Assembly: GCF_012910805.1 (NCBI RefSeq)
Contig: NZ_WTVK01000017.1
Span: 1-64,000 of the forward strand
Length of the DNA stretch: 64,000 nucleotides
Direction of reading: 5' to 3'
Source of the DNA: Aromatoleum evansii
GTDB lineage: Bacteria; Pseudomonadota; Gammaproteobacteria; Burkholderiales; Rhodocyclaceae
Shown piece by piece: positions 1-8,380 of the stretch. The translations under genes and the position numbers were made by a program. The first letter of the stretch is position 1. Every line of letters starts with the position of its first letter. Under the pieces are notes generated by a model. That model had not been told where the DNA came from. It ran no database searches and was given only the letters and a program-made list of their open reading frames with translations.

Positions 1-66
1 GGGCGGGACCCAGGGGGAGGAAACGGGACGGCCCGTGAAAAGCGTTTGGAAGGGGTGAAAGCACTT

Positions 67-86
67 CGGGGCCGCGTCGGGCCCCG
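67..86 (-). terminator. GC hairpin after the mor-like gene
   Basis: CGGGGCC (67-73) pairs with GGCCCCG (80-86) around a six-base loop, directly downstream of the leftward early operon's last visible stop codon. There is no strong T-tract in the minus direction, so it may be a weak or Rho-assisted terminator, or only a structured 3' end. Confidence 0.35.
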
Positions 87-94
87 ATTTCGTT

Positions 95-442
95 TCAGAA
101 GAGACCGCCCTGGCGGGACTTGATATCGGCCAGTCGGCAGCGGGTGACGATCTGGCGGATGCGCATTTCGGTGAGGTTGTACTCGCGGGCGAGCTGGGCG
201 TAGTTGTCGCCGCGGAACTTGCCGTAGATCTCGCGATCGCGGATCGACAGCTCCCACTCCTGGCCCTTGGCGATGTAGATGTGACCGCCGCCGAGCTCGC
301 GACGGGCTTCCTCGGCAATCGCCATGGCCGCCTCGGCCGCGGGTTGGTGGTCGAGCTTCAGGTGCTTGGTCAGCCAGCGATAGGCGGCGTGGGCGATCAG
401 GCCGAGCGCCTCGGGGTATTCGTCGTCGAGGATCAGTGACAC
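95..442 (-). CDS. Mor-family transcription activator
   Basis: The 115-residue protein matches the Mu Mor/C family. It has a helical N-terminal dimerisation half, the central GGGHIYIAKG segment, and a C-terminal helix-turn-helix around residues 80-105 (YAQLAREYNLTEMRIRQIV). In Mu, Mor switches on middle transcription and C switches on late transcription, both at promoters lacking a good -35. Here it is the last visible gene of the leftward early operon, right after gemA, as expected for an early product that activates later genes. The three conserved elements before the late gene blocks are plausible targets; that link is inference. I see no second Mor/C copy in the window. Confidence 0.9.
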   Translation of the reverse strand: MSLILDDEYPEALGLIAHAAYRWLTKHLKLDHQPAAEAAMAIAEEARRELGGGHIYIAKGQEWELSIRDREIYGKFRGDNYAQLAREYNLTEMRIRQIVTRCRLADIKSRQGGLF

Positions 443-445
443 AGT

Positions 446-883
446 TCAGCGCCCCGCCAGCTTGAACTGCAGCGTGCGGTGCAGCGCACCGACGATGTGC
501 TTCAGCGCCACCGAGTCGGCAAAGTCGACGCACTCCGCCCAGCCGTTGCGCTTCGCGATCGCGTCCGCGTACTTGAGGGTGTGCACCTCGCCCGTCACGC
601 GATGCAGCTCCGCGAGCAGCGCGTCGATCTTCGCCAACAGCGGCGCCCGGTCGGCCGTCGGCGTCGTGCGCTTGCGCCCGGCGTAGCCGCTCTTGCCGCG
701 GTTCAGGTGGTTCAGCACCTCGGACAACTGGCCCATCGTGCAGTCGGAAAGGCTCGCGCAGCCGGTCAGGTTCCTCACGATCTCGCGGCGCGCGTCGTTG
801 TCCAGGCCATTGGCCTTGCAGGCTGCGAACACCGCGCGCCGGCGGGCGGCGATCTGGGCAGCGAGGGGGGCGGATGCGGCCAT
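446..883 (-). CDS. gemA: GemA/gp16-family regulatory protein (DUF1018)
   Basis: The 145-residue protein is of the Mu gp16/GemA type (DUF1018): a basic N-terminus, a conserved helical segment (GLDNDARREIVRNLTG near residues 25-40) and a C-terminal helical domain. GemA is an early Mu product linked to host gene expression and DNA supercoiling; its exact activity is poorly defined. The ATG at 883 is preferred over an in-frame TTG six bases upstream because a GGAG lies seven bases before it. It sits between a 39-aa membrane peptide gene, whose stop is close by, and the mor-like gene, three bases downstream, so the genes are almost certainly cotranscribed. Confidence 0.85.
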   Translation of the reverse strand: MAASAPLAAQIAARRRAVFAACKANGLDNDARREIVRNLTGCASLSDCTMGQLSEVLNHLNRGKSGYAGRKRTTPTADRAPLLAKIDALLAELHRVTGEVHTLKYADAIAKRNGWAECVDFADSVALKHIVGALHRTLQFKLAGR

Positions 884-885
884 GG

Positions 886-1005
886 TCAATCTCCGGGTTT
901 CAGGGTGGCGATACCGATCGCCGCAACGATGAACATCAGCAGCCCCAGGGGGCCATCCACGATCCCCGCAGCGGGGATCAGCAGCACATAGGCAATCAGC
1001 GGCAT
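886..1005 (-). CDS. 39-aa hydrophobic phage peptide
   Basis: A small reading frame begins at ATG 1005 and reads MPLIAYVLLIPAAGIVDG, then a second hydrophobic stretch (LGLLMFIVAAIGIATL), and ends KPGD. It has an excellent ribosome site (GGAGG, five bases before the ATG) and stops just before gemA. Two short hydrophobic helices suggest a hairpin inner-membrane peptide. Function is unknown; small membrane peptides are common in early regions of transposable phages. The strong ribosome site and operon spacing support it as real. Confidence 0.65.
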   Translation of the reverse strand: MPLIAYVLLIPAAGIVDGPLGLLMFIVAAIGIATLKPGD

Positions 1006-1075
1006 ATCGGCCTCCGTTGGCGTTACTCGTCTCGCCGGATGGCCCCGTTGTAACGAGGCCATCGAACCAGCCGGG

Positions 1076-1366
1076 TCAGGGGTTGAGGGCGTCGTCCAGC
1101 GCCTTGCCGGCCGAGAACTTGACGGCGATGCGCTCGGGGATCTGGATCTCCGCGCCGGTCTGCGGATTGCGTCCCGTGCGCGCGGCGCGCGTGCTGGTCT
1201 TCAGCTTGCCCAGGCCGGGCAGCGTGACTTCCGCATCGTTGAGGGGATCGGCCGCCGCGAAGTGCTTGGCGATGACCTTGCCCTGGGCGTCGAGAATGGA
1301 CTCGACTGCCACCTTCGGCAGATTGGTGTAGGCGGCGATGTCGTCGATCAGTTGAGCTTTGTTCAT
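1076..1366 (-). CDS. HU/IHF-family DNA-bending protein
   Basis: The 96-residue protein has the full HU/IHF fold: an N-terminal helical dimerisation part (MNKAQLIDDIAAYTNLPK), the GLGKLKTSTRAARTGRNPQTG strand-and-arm region around residues 50-70 with the DNA-intercalating arm signature RNPQTG, and a C-terminal helix. HU-class proteins bend and compact DNA. Mu transposition uses host HU and IHF to shape the transpososome, so a phage-encoded copy in the transposition operon may serve the same step; this is inference. Host HU genes normally stand alone, and the operon position here marks it as phage-borne. Confidence 0.9.
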   Translation of the reverse strand: MNKAQLIDDIAAYTNLPKVAVESILDAQGKVIAKHFAAADPLNDAEVTLPGLGKLKTSTRAARTGRNPQTGAEIQIPERIAVKFSAGKALDDALNP

Positions 1367-1528
1367 GCTTCGAATGCTCCAAAGTTTGTACGGGTTGCCG
1401 GCTCCCGGCTGCCTTTTCGGGTTGCCCCTGGCGGCTCTTTGCTTTTTCCGTACCGGCTGGTTCCGTTATGTGCCCGACGGTTTCCTGCGGTTCGCAAATT
1501 CGTGGGGGGGGCTCAGCCGTCGGTCTGC

Positions 1529-1648
1529 TCACTCATCGTTCAACCACCGTTTGCAGTCATCCGCGCCCGATCGCGCAAGCCACAGCACGCCGCCGATGAG
1601 AAGCGCGAGCAGCACCGAGAGGGACACCAGGAATTGGCCTGTGGTCAT
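1529..1648 (-). CDS. 39-aa single-pass membrane peptide
   Basis: The frame starts at ATG 1648, one base after the stop of the DUF3164 gene, so it is probably translated by reinitiation. It encodes MTTGQFLVSLSVLLALLIGG, then VLWLARSGADDCKRWLNDE: one strong transmembrane helix (about residues 6-24) with a charged C-terminal tail. Function is unknown. The 160 bases from here to the HU gene contain no other credible frame. Confidence 0.6.
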   Translation of the reverse strand: MTTGQFLVSLSVLLALLIGGVLWLARSGADDCKRWLNDE

Positions 1649-1649
1649 G

Positions 1650-2273
1650 TCAAACCGCCGCCAGATCCAGCGGAATCGCCCGGTACTGGTCCGAGTCGCC
1701 GATGCGCTCGTACACCCGCACGTAGGTCGCGGTACCGGTGCTCTGGATCGAATCCTTGATGGCGTCCATCGCACGCAGCCACTCGTCGTCGTCGATCTCC
1801 AACCGCAGCAGCTCGAGCACCGCGGCCGTCTTGATCTGGCCCTTGGAGTCGGTGCGGAACGCACGATCGACCAGGGCCCGGATGTGCGGGTTGGCGCCCT
1901 GGCTCCAGCGCTCGATGCAGGCGTTGATCAGCGCCTTCGCCGCCTCCAGCTCCTCGGTGAAGGTGATGCGCTCGGCCACCGAGCGCTGCACCTTGAAGCG
2001 GCCGTCGTAGGTCGTGATGCTGACGTTGCCCTTCTTGCCGCCCAGGGTGACCTCGTAGCGCTCGCCGGCGATCTTCACCAGGTCGGCGATATCGTTCAGG
2101 GCGCGGGCCTTGAACGCGGCCAACTGTTGGTTCAGCGCGACCGCCAGTCCGGACAGTTCGCGGGCGATCTCGTCGCGCAGCAGATCCTGTTCGCGCACCT
2201 GGTCGCGCGGCACGAGGTGGCCGGCGGCGTTGCGCATGTAGCCGTCGGGGACGGCGGTATCGGTGGTGCTCAT
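1650..2273 (-). CDS. DUF3164 phage early protein
   Basis: The 207-residue protein resembles the DUF3164 family found in the early regions of Mu-like phages. After a short tail (GYMRNAAGHLVPRDQV) a long helical region (residues 20-75) leads to a conserved centre (VTLGGKKGNVSITTYDG) and a C-terminal helical domain. No catalytic motif is visible and the family has no established biochemical role. It lies between the 340-aa early protein upstream and the small membrane peptide downstream with nearly no spacing, so it belongs to the early operon. Confidence 0.8.
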   Translation of the reverse strand: MSTTDTAVPDGYMRNAAGHLVPRDQVREQDLLRDEIARELSGLAVALNQQLAAFKARALNDIADLVKIAGERYEVTLGGKKGNVSITTYDGRFKVQRSVAERITFTEELEAAKALINACIERWSQGANPHIRALVDRAFRTDSKGQIKTAAVLELLRLEIDDDEWLRAMDAIKDSIQSTGTATYVRVYERIGDSDQYRAIPLDLAAV

Positions 2274-2276
2274 CGT

Positions 2277-3299
2277 TCAGGCTCCGGTCTGGGGAAAAAT
2301 GGGGGCGCCCGGCACGCCGAGGAGCAGGGCAAGGCGCTTGGTGGCGCCGGGGGGAATCTGGAACAGCTCGTCGCCGTCGACGATGTCGAGGCGCCCGTCG
2401 GACCACAGTGCAAACTCGATGTCGCGCTCGGGTTCGGCAGCCCGGGGCGCGCACGCCCAGCGGTCGGTAACGACAGGCAGCGGGATTTCGGCGACGGTGA
2501 GATCGCCCTCTCGATACAGTGGCTTGGGCGCACGGCGATCGACGGTCGGCGCGGCAACCTCGGGAGCCTCGGCGGCAGCGGTGCTCGCATCGGCGATCGC
2601 CGTCAGCGCCTCGGCTGCAGCAGTGACGACGGCAGCCGGTACCGGCTTCTCGGTCAGTGAGGCAGGGGCCGGCTCCGTCGCGGGGTCGTAGTACGCCGCC
2701 GCCGTCCGGCCGCCGTTCTGGACCTCGATCACGGCCAGTTCTCCCTTGGCGACCAAAGCCTTCAGGGCGAAGCGGATGTTCTGCGGCTCGTCGAACAGCT
2801 TTTCCGCAAGCTGCGCAACCCGCCACGCGTCGGCCTTGCACACGCCGGACATGTGTTTCGCGAGCTCGGCCTGCAGCGTTCCATGCGCGCGGCGGGCGTT
2901 GGTGGGCATATCCATAACGGGCTCCTTCTTGGTTTCGGTTTTCTTGGCCGGCGCCGGCTTCGGCGCAACGGCGGGTTTCGGGGCGCTGCGCGGGGCGAAG
3001 GCCTGGAACAGGTCGTCCGCCCGCGGCTTCACGAACAGCGCGGTATGACTGTTGCTCGTCCAGCCGGCGCTGCTCGGCGTCAGCCCGGTCGGCCAGAGCG
3101 CCAACCACGGTTCCGGCTCGCCCGTCTTCTGGATGTGCGCGGTGTTGATGCGCCGCTCGCGGTACAGCTGCTCCACCGCGGCCCAGAAGGCGGGCTCGGC
3201 GCCGCCGACCATCGCCAGCACGTCGGGTGCGCGCGCCGGTCGCTGACCGGTCGCCTTGGCGATCTTGGCGAGGATGCGCTCGGGCAGATCGATGCTCAT
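2277..3299 (-). CDS. Early phage protein with Ala/Pro-rich linkers
   Basis: The 340-residue protein starts at the ATG overlapping the stop of the gene before it (ATGA), which indicates translational coupling. The N-terminal ~70 residues look like a small helical domain (MSIDLPERILAKIAKATGQ). An Ala/Pro/Lys-rich linker follows (about residues 90-130), then a winged-helix-like part (TLQAELAKHMSGVCKADAWR, residues 140-195), another Ala-rich linker and a C-terminal beta-rich tail. Two HTH-like segments hint at DNA binding. I do not recognise a named family and assign no function. Confidence 0.75.
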   Translation of the reverse strand: MSIDLPERILAKIAKATGQRPARAPDVLAMVGGAEPAFWAAVEQLYRERRINTAHIQKTGEPEPWLALWPTGLTPSSAGWTSNSHTALFVKPRADDLFQAFAPRSAPKPAVAPKPAPAKKTETKKEPVMDMPTNARRAHGTLQAELAKHMSGVCKADAWRVAQLAEKLFDEPQNIRFALKALVAKGELAVIEVQNGGRTAAAYYDPATEPAPASLTEKPVPAAVVTAAAEALTAIADASTAAAEAPEVAAPTVDRRAPKPLYREGDLTVAEIPLPVVTDRWACAPRAAEPERDIEFALWSDGRLDIVDGDELFQIPPGATKRLALLLGVPGAPIFPQTGA

Positions 3300-3550
3300 G
3301 CCTTGCGCTCCCACTTGTCGCAGACAGCGTTTTCGGTCGTCGCCATGCCCGTCTCGCCGGAGGCCATCGGGTGGCCGCAGCGAAGCTTCACGCCGCGCCC
3401 CTCATCGCCCTTGGCGTACGACTCCATGAAGAAGCGGTTGCAGGTCGCGCAGCGCTGCTCGCGACCAGCCTTCTTGCGCTCGGTCGGCGTCACCCAGGCC
3501 ATGCGGTACCGGGCCTGCTCGGTCGGCGTACCGGTCTGATCGGCCTTCAT
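3296..3550 (-). CDS. 84-aa putative zinc-binding early protein
   Basis: Start ATG 3550 overlaps the stop of the upstream gene, and its own stop overlaps the next start (both ATGA). Residues 34-37 form a CATC pair; RCGH (58-60) and a late Cys (77) could complete a four-ligand zinc site. The spacing (CxxC, about 20 residues, CxH, about 16 residues, C) resembles small zinc-ribbon proteins. Function is unknown. Tight coupling on both sides supports it as a real gene. Confidence 0.7.
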   Translation of the reverse strand: MKADQTGTPTEQARYRMAWVTPTERKKAGREQRCATCNRFFMESYAKGDEGRGVKLRCGHPMASGETGMATTENAVCDKWERKA

Positions 3551-3918
3551 TCCGCAGCCCCCTTCCGGTCGGCCACCACTGCCCGACCCGCTGCGGTGAT
3601 GACGTAAAACGCGGCATTCTTCGGCCCGCGGCGCGCGACCTTCACGTGGCCTCGGTCTAGCGCGACGGCGATGGAGCGCGTCAGCTGGCTCTTCGTCACG
3701 CCCGCCACGCCATGCCGGGCACGCATGTGGCACATGCCCAGCGGCTCGGACGCTGCGGCCAGCTCGGCCAGCCACAGGCCGATATGCGGCTCCAGCACCC
3801 GAGTTTGCCGTTCGCTCATGGCGCGCGCCGCGGCACTGCGGGCGTCCAACCATTCGCGCCAGTCGGCGCTCAGCGCGGACACCTGGGCCACGAGCGGGAT
3901 CGGGATCGAGCAGTTCAT
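3547..3918 (-). CDS. Winged-helix-like early protein
   Basis: The 123-residue protein has a C-terminal half that looks like a winged helix: GVTKSQLTRSIAVALDRGHV as recognition-helix region, then a beta wing (VKVARRGPKNAAFYVITAAG, residues 90-115). The N-terminal half is helical. It may bind DNA or replace a small regulator in the transposition operon. It overlaps the next gene by an ATGA and shares four bases with the upstream gene. I do not recognise a named family. Confidence 0.7.
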   Translation of the reverse strand: MNCSIPIPLVAQVSALSADWREWLDARSAAARAMSERQTRVLEPHIGLWLAELAAASEPLGMCHMRARHGVAGVTKSQLTRSIAVALDRGHVKVARRGPKNAAFYVITAAGRAVVADRKGAAE

Positions 3919-4262
3919 ACCCGTTCCTCCCAGATGACGATCACGCCACGGAACGGCGCGAACGCGGTCGCCACTGCTCCGTCGTGCCGGCGGGGCATCC
4001 AGCGGCGCGGGCCGGCGGCGTCGAGCAGCGGAGCGATGCTCTGCGCGGGATCGCGATTGATGTGGACGGTCGGCTCGCCGCGCGCCGGGAATTCGCCGCG
4101 CAGATGCTGCTCGAGCACCTGCAGGCCCATGTCGCGCAGCGCCCGAACGGCCGCGTTGAGCGTGATCAGCCGGTCGAGCGTGTCGCGGGAGAGGACGCGC
4201 GGAGGTGTGGCCGCGGGCAGATCCGCACCGCAGTGCGACACCAGATGGAGTTGTGCGGCCAT
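3915..4262 (-). CDS. Hypothetical early phage protein
   Basis: The 115-residue protein has a helical middle (SRDTLDRLITLNAAVRALRD, residues 25-50) and a beta-rich C-terminus with HINRDPAQSIAPLLDAAG and a final VIVIWEERV strand. It starts directly after the AAA ATPase stop codon and overlaps the next start, placing it in the transposition operon. No conserved catalytic signature is visible and I do not recognise the family. Confidence 0.7.
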   Translation of the reverse strand: MAAQLHLVSHCGADLPAATPPRVLSRDTLDRLITLNAAVRALRDMGLQVLEQHLRGEFPARGEPTVHINRDPAQSIAPLLDAAGPRRWMPRRHDGAVATAFAPFRGVIVIWEERV

Positions 4263-4263
4263 G

Positions 4264-5526
4264 TCAGCACCCCTTTACGATGTCCGCCGTCACCTTCGCC
4301 GCGCCCAGCTCGGCGGCTAGGTTCATGGCCTTGGTGACCAGGTTGTTGACCACCAGCGGATAGGTCATGGAGACCGTCGCGTTGCGCTGCGGGCCGCGCC
4401 CGACCAGCGTGAGGCGAGCGCGGATCGCGTCGAAGGCGGACTCGTCGAGGATCTCGGTCGTGCTGCGCCCATGACGCTTGAACTTGAGCGCGAGGTAGTC
4501 GCCGACCTGGTTGTCGAGCGGCAGCAGCTCTACCACTTCGCAGCGCCGGATGACTTCGCGCGCCTCGAAATACTGGCGTTCATTGAGCTTTTCCTTCAGC
4601 TCGGGCTGGCCGATCAGCACGATGGAGAGCAGCTTCTTGAAGCCGTCCTCCATCTCCCAGAAACGCTTCAGGTACTTCAGCGTCTGGATCGACAGGTCGT
4701 GCGCCTCCTCGATGATGAGCACGTGGCTCTGACCGCTGCGGCCGGACTCGACGAGGGCGCGTTCGACCTGCCGCGCCAGCGCCTCGAGGCTGCGCTTCGC
4801 GTGCTCGTTGGGTTTGACGTCGGCGAGGATGGCCTGGCAGATGTGCGCGGACTTCAGCGCAGTCTTGTCGAAGGACTTCGGTTGCACGACGGCCACCGGC
4901 AAACCCTCGCGGCCGATGCGGTCGATCGTCTCGCGACGCAGGGTGGTCTTGCCGCTGCCGGATTCGCCGACCACGGCGATGAACCACCCGCCCGTCTTCG
5001 CTGCCTGGTACATGGCCTCGCGTACATAGCGCTGGTCCGCAGAGAGGAACAGATCCTCGGGCCCCTGGACGTCATCGACGAAGGGGTCGCGGAACAGGCT
5101 GAAGTGTCGTTTGGCTTGCGCAGAAAGCATTTCGGTCCCTATGTCGATGGTGTCGTTTTGTTCCGGTTTCGGGCTGCGGGTCTCACCGATCCGCGTGCCC
5201 AACGGTTTGATGCTGTGGTGAATGACTACGTCCTCGTCCCAGATCTCGGCGAGCTGCTCGGGAGGAACGCCGCGCGCGACCAGGAACTCCTCGGTTGCCT
5301 TCTGGATATCGGCCCACGGCGTCTTCGCCGGCCGCCAACCGTTGTTGAGCATCCGCACCACGGCAGCGCGCGACAGCGTCTTGCGGCCGGCATAGCCGGT
5401 GCCGCTCTGCGGCAAGCAATCGGCGAGTTCATCCTGGCGAATGCCATGCCGCAGCAGCACCGCCTTCAACTTGATCGGCATCGGCTCCGGGCTGTCCGCT
5501 GCCGGCGCGTCTTTCGGGGCTTTCAT
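4264..5526 (-). CDS. AAA ATPase, MuB/ExeA-type transposition protein
   Basis: The 420-residue protein carries Walker A GESGSGKT (187-194) and Walker B HVLIIEEAH (268-276), typical of ExeA/TniB/MuB-type AAA ATPases. Residues 15-65 form an HTH-like region (RHGIRQDELADCLPQ...SRAAVVRMLNNG), matching the Cro-like N-terminus of MuB. In Mu, the ATP-bound form coats target DNA, recruits the transposase and gives target immunity. The gene follows the transposase gene, as expected. ATG 5526 is chosen because a purine-rich GGAAGGGGG precedes it and the longer upstream frame is not conserved-looking. The 118 bases before it hold a GC inverted repeat (GGCCCG...CGGGCC). Confidence 0.9.
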   Translation of the reverse strand: MKAPKDAPAADSPEPMPIKLKAVLLRHGIRQDELADCLPQSGTGYAGRKTLSRAAVVRMLNNGWRPAKTPWADIQKATEEFLVARGVPPEQLAEIWDEDVVIHHSIKPLGTRIGETRSPKPEQNDTIDIGTEMLSAQAKRHFSLFRDPFVDDVQGPEDLFLSADQRYVREAMYQAAKTGGWFIAVVGESGSGKTTLRRETIDRIGREGLPVAVVQPKSFDKTALKSAHICQAILADVKPNEHAKRSLEALARQVERALVESGRSGQSHVLIIEEAHDLSIQTLKYLKRFWEMEDGFKKLLSIVLIGQPELKEKLNERQYFEAREVIRRCEVVELLPLDNQVGDYLALKFKRHGRSTTEILDESAFDAIRARLTLVGRGPQRNATVSMTYPLVVNNLVTKAMNLAAELGAAKVTADIVKGC

Positions 5527-5644
5527 GCGCGCCCCCTTCCAGTCGTGTCCATCGCTACAATCTCCCTTGCTGTTTGCTGTACCGGGGTGTCTCACCACCC
5601 CATCCTCGGCCCGTCGGGTTGCCCCCCGCCGGGCCGTTTCCTTT

Positions 5645-7411
5645 TCAGGCACCCACCGCCTGCAGGCGCGCACCGGTGTTCTCGCCCTTCAGTCGCGCCG
5701 CGATGCTTGGCAGGTCTGCGTCCTTCACTCCGTCCGGGTAGCGCGACGACAGCCACGCGTACAGGTCCTGGCGTTCCACCCCCAGCCCGCGCAGCGCCTG
5801 GGCGGCTTCGGTGGTGGAAAGCGGGGGCGTCTCGAAGGTGCTGGCCTGGATGGCGATGTCCGTGCCGCGGCGCGGGAGCGCCACCGGGATCTCGATGCCG
5901 GAGAGGTGGCGCACGGCGTCGACCGCGCCGCCCATCAACGCGGCATTGCTGCGGCGAGCCTTGGCCATCTCCTCGGTCGTCATGCCGGGGAACAGCAGCG
6001 CGTCGAGTTGCTTGGCGCTGCGGTCGGCATCGCTCTCCGGGCGCGACGCGTACTGCTCGCCGATGACCGGTGCGGACATCGGACGGCCCCAGGTGTCGAA
6101 TTCGTCGGCGCGCGGCTCGAGGCGGTAAGTGATGTCTTCGCCGTCGAAGCGCGGCACCCGCATGCTGATGGCGCACTGGCCGAAGAGCAGCGGCGAGATC
6201 TCCAGGCGATCGCCCGCACACACGCCGGGCAGGCCGGCAACGTCATAGGTGCAGGGACGTTCGGCGCGCGGGTGGGCGTAGCTGATCGTGAGATTGCGCG
6301 CGACCTTGCGGGTCTCGACGCGGCCTTCCAGAAACGCCTGGCACACCTCCTCGGGCGGCAGCAGGCGCAGCTCGTCCTCGCGGATCCGCATCCACAGGTC
6401 GTAACGCGCAGTCGGGGCCATGCCGTCGCGGCGCAGCCGGGTGTCCTGCCCGGGGATCGCGTTGGCGCCATAGGCCTCGGCCCATGCCGCGGCGGCGGCA
6501 TTCAGCTCGGCCACGCTGTGCACCGGATCGAAGCGCAGGCGGCTTTCGAACTGGGTCTCGGTCAGGTTGTTCGAATTCTCGACGCCGCCCTTGGCACGGG
6601 CGTTGCCGGCGGCGTGGGTGATGCTCTCGACTTCCAGCGCGCGCAGCAGGTTCTGCACCGGCGTGGCCGTGTTGGCGCTGCCCTTGTCCCACATCAGGAT
6701 CTTCGGCACGCCGTGGAAGCGGCGCCCTTCCTGCCGGCCCCACGCGAACATGAGGAAGCGGTACAGGTTCAGCGGCGACTCGCCCGCGGCCTCCACGTAC
6801 CACGGCATGAACAGCCCGCTGGCGTGGTCGTAAATGACATAGCGCCAGCACTTGAACTGGACCTTCGCGAGCTTTTCCAGCTTGTTCTTGTAGAACTCGT
6901 CGTCGCGGATGATGCGCTGCTCGCCGCGCAGGTAATACACCAGGCACAGGCTCGGATCGACCTGATGCACGTGGTTCGGGTGCAGGCTGCGCAGCGTGGT
7001 CGGCGCGCGTGCTTCGGACTGCTGCTTCACGCCGAGGCGGCGCGTGCGGATCAGCCGGTTCATATGCCCAGCTGATACCCCCAGGTCATGTCCATTGACT
7101 GCAGCGATGCTGCCGGCAACCGGCGTGAACAGTGTTTGCTTGCCGTTCTGGCGCACGCTGCCGCGCTCCAACGCCGCGACGAACGAGAGCGTTTCCGGCG
7201 CGACGCTGGTGCGGCCCTTGTCGGCGCGAACCTTGCGACCGCTGGTCCAGCCGGCTTGGCGCTCGAGCTCGGCGTACAGCTTGGAGCGGCTCCAGCCGTA
7301 CAGCGCTTGCGCCTCGTCCAGCAGGGCGCCCTTCCTGCCGTGCGCTGCGGATTCCAGCCTGCCGGCCAGTTCGCACAGGTAGTCGCGGGTCGGATCGGTG
7401 GCAATGACCAT
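5645..7411 (-). CDS. DDE transposase (rve integrase core), MuA-type
   Basis: The 588-residue protein catalyses strand transfer of phage ends. The N-terminal ~130 residues include HTH-like segments (EAQALYGWSRSKLYAELERQ; GVSAGHMNRLIRTRRL) for end binding. The RNase-H core carries D152 (HQVDPS), D242 (MWDKGSANT) and E278 (AKGGVENSN), giving the canonical D,D(35)E spacing. A C-terminal beta-barrel-like part (residues 400-470) and an Ala/Arg-rich tail follow, where MuA-type proteins contact the ATPase and ClpX. All catalytic residues are present. It sits upstream of the AAA ATPase as in BcepMu-like phages. The 22-bp repeats near 37,503-37,546 are its likely binding sites. Confidence 0.93.
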   Translation of the reverse strand: MVIATDPTRDYLCELAGRLESAAHGRKGALLDEAQALYGWSRSKLYAELERQAGWTSGRKVRADKGRTSVAPETLSFVAALERGSVRQNGKQTLFTPVAGSIAAVNGHDLGVSAGHMNRLIRTRRLGVKQQSEARAPTTLRSLHPNHVHQVDPSLCLVYYLRGEQRIIRDDEFYKNKLEKLAKVQFKCWRYVIYDHASGLFMPWYVEAAGESPLNLYRFLMFAWGRQEGRRFHGVPKILMWDKGSANTATPVQNLLRALEVESITHAAGNARAKGGVENSNNLTETQFESRLRFDPVHSVAELNAAAAAWAEAYGANAIPGQDTRLRRDGMAPTARYDLWMRIREDELRLLPPEEVCQAFLEGRVETRKVARNLTISYAHPRAERPCTYDVAGLPGVCAGDRLEISPLLFGQCAISMRVPRFDGEDITYRLEPRADEFDTWGRPMSAPVIGEQYASRPESDADRSAKQLDALLFPGMTTEEMAKARRSNAALMGGAVDAVRHLSGIEIPVALPRRGTDIAIQASTFETPPLSTTEAAQALRGLGVERQDLYAWLSSRYPDGVKDADLPSIAARLKGENTGARLQAVGA

Positions 7412-7421
7412 GATCGCCCCC

Positions 7422-8378
7422 TCAGTCCGCTTTGCCTGCCGGAACGTCCAGGACGCGACCTTCCAGCTCGCCGCGCCAACCGGCCAGCGTCGCCTCGTAG
7501 TGCCCCTGCAGCTCCGCGAGCTGCTGCGCGAGGCGGTCCAGGCGATCGCCGTACAGCGTGGCGAGCTGGCGCAGGATGATGCGCTCCGCCTCTTCGTTGC
7601 CGCCCCATTGGACGTCCTGCTGCAGGATCACGGAATGCATCAGGTAGAGCTTGCCGACGGCGTCATCGAGCACGTCGAACCCGCCAGAGATCTCGGCCTT
7701 GAACGCGCCGACCTTTTCGTCCCAGGGATCAACGACCGGTTTTCGCGGCGCCGTCGCGTCGCGGGTCGAAAGTTCGTCGATCTTCGCGTTCTTGTCGGCA
7801 AGCAACCGTTCCGTGGCCTTCTTCTGCTCGCGCATCTCGCGCACCGCGGTGCGCAGCTCCTTGACGCTCATCGTCGCGACGTCGTCGAGGGAAAGCTCGC
7901 CGGTCTGGCCGGTCAGCTCCAGTTCCTCGATCTGCTCGTCGTCGAGGACCAGCATTTCGAATAGCTTGGTCTGACTCCCGGCAGCCTTCAAAAGCTGCGT
8001 CGACGCAGTATTTGAGAACTTGCGAGCGGTCTGCATGAAGCGCTGTGCGACGCTCTGCTCGATCCCAAGCACATCAAGTCGTGCGATGAAATTGCCATGC
8101 GGGCACGCCGACTTCAGCACCGTGAGACCGCGCCCGACCTCGAGGCACGCCTCCACACTGCGCCGCATGTTGGCCGCGATGTCGCGTTGGATCAGGTCCG
8201 GATCAGTCGAGTCGGCGGGTAGCAGGTAGCCGAGCTGAACCGCAAGGGCACGCGTGGTCGCTTCCTGCTGCCGATGCGCCACCGCGAGTCCATCAAGCGC
8301 CTGCAAATCGGAACGCACTTCCTGTTGATCGGGGAGCACTTCCGCAGGCAGCGCGGTTTCATGTGCTTTACGGGCCAT
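7422..8378 (-). CDS. Early phage protein, DUF3102-like
   Basis: The 318-residue protein has an N-terminal segment (TTRALAVQLGYLLPADSTDP...IGRGLTVLKS-type layout near residues 35-100, here EVGRGLTVLKSACPHGNF) that resembles the DUF3102 family found beside plasmid and phage partition or replication genes. A long coiled-coil-like stretch (residues 165-215) and a helical C-terminus follow. ATG 8378 is chosen over a TTG two codons upstream because GGGAG lies eight bases before it. It directly precedes the transposase gene. The biochemical role is unknown; the family name is a moderate-confidence resemblance. Confidence 0.75.
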   Translation of the reverse strand: MARKAHETALPAEVLPDQQEVRSDLQALDGLAVAHRQQEATTRALAVQLGYLLPADSTDPDLIQRDIAANMRRSVEACLEVGRGLTVLKSACPHGNFIARLDVLGIEQSVAQRFMQTARKFSNTASTQLLKAAGSQTKLFEMLVLDDEQIEELELTGQTGELSLDDVATMSVKELRTAVREMREQKKATERLLADKNAKIDELSTRDATAPRKPVVDPWDEKVGAFKAEISGGFDVLDDAVGKLYLMHSVILQQDVQWGGNEEAERIILRQLATLYGDRLDRLAQQLAELQGHYEATLAGWRGELEGRVLDVPAGKAD

Positions 8379-8380
8379 CG

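Noticed and set aside
1023-1532. 169-codon minus-strand frame overlapping the HU gene
   Set aside because: It covers the entire HU gene in another frame and has low-complexity Arg/Gln composition.
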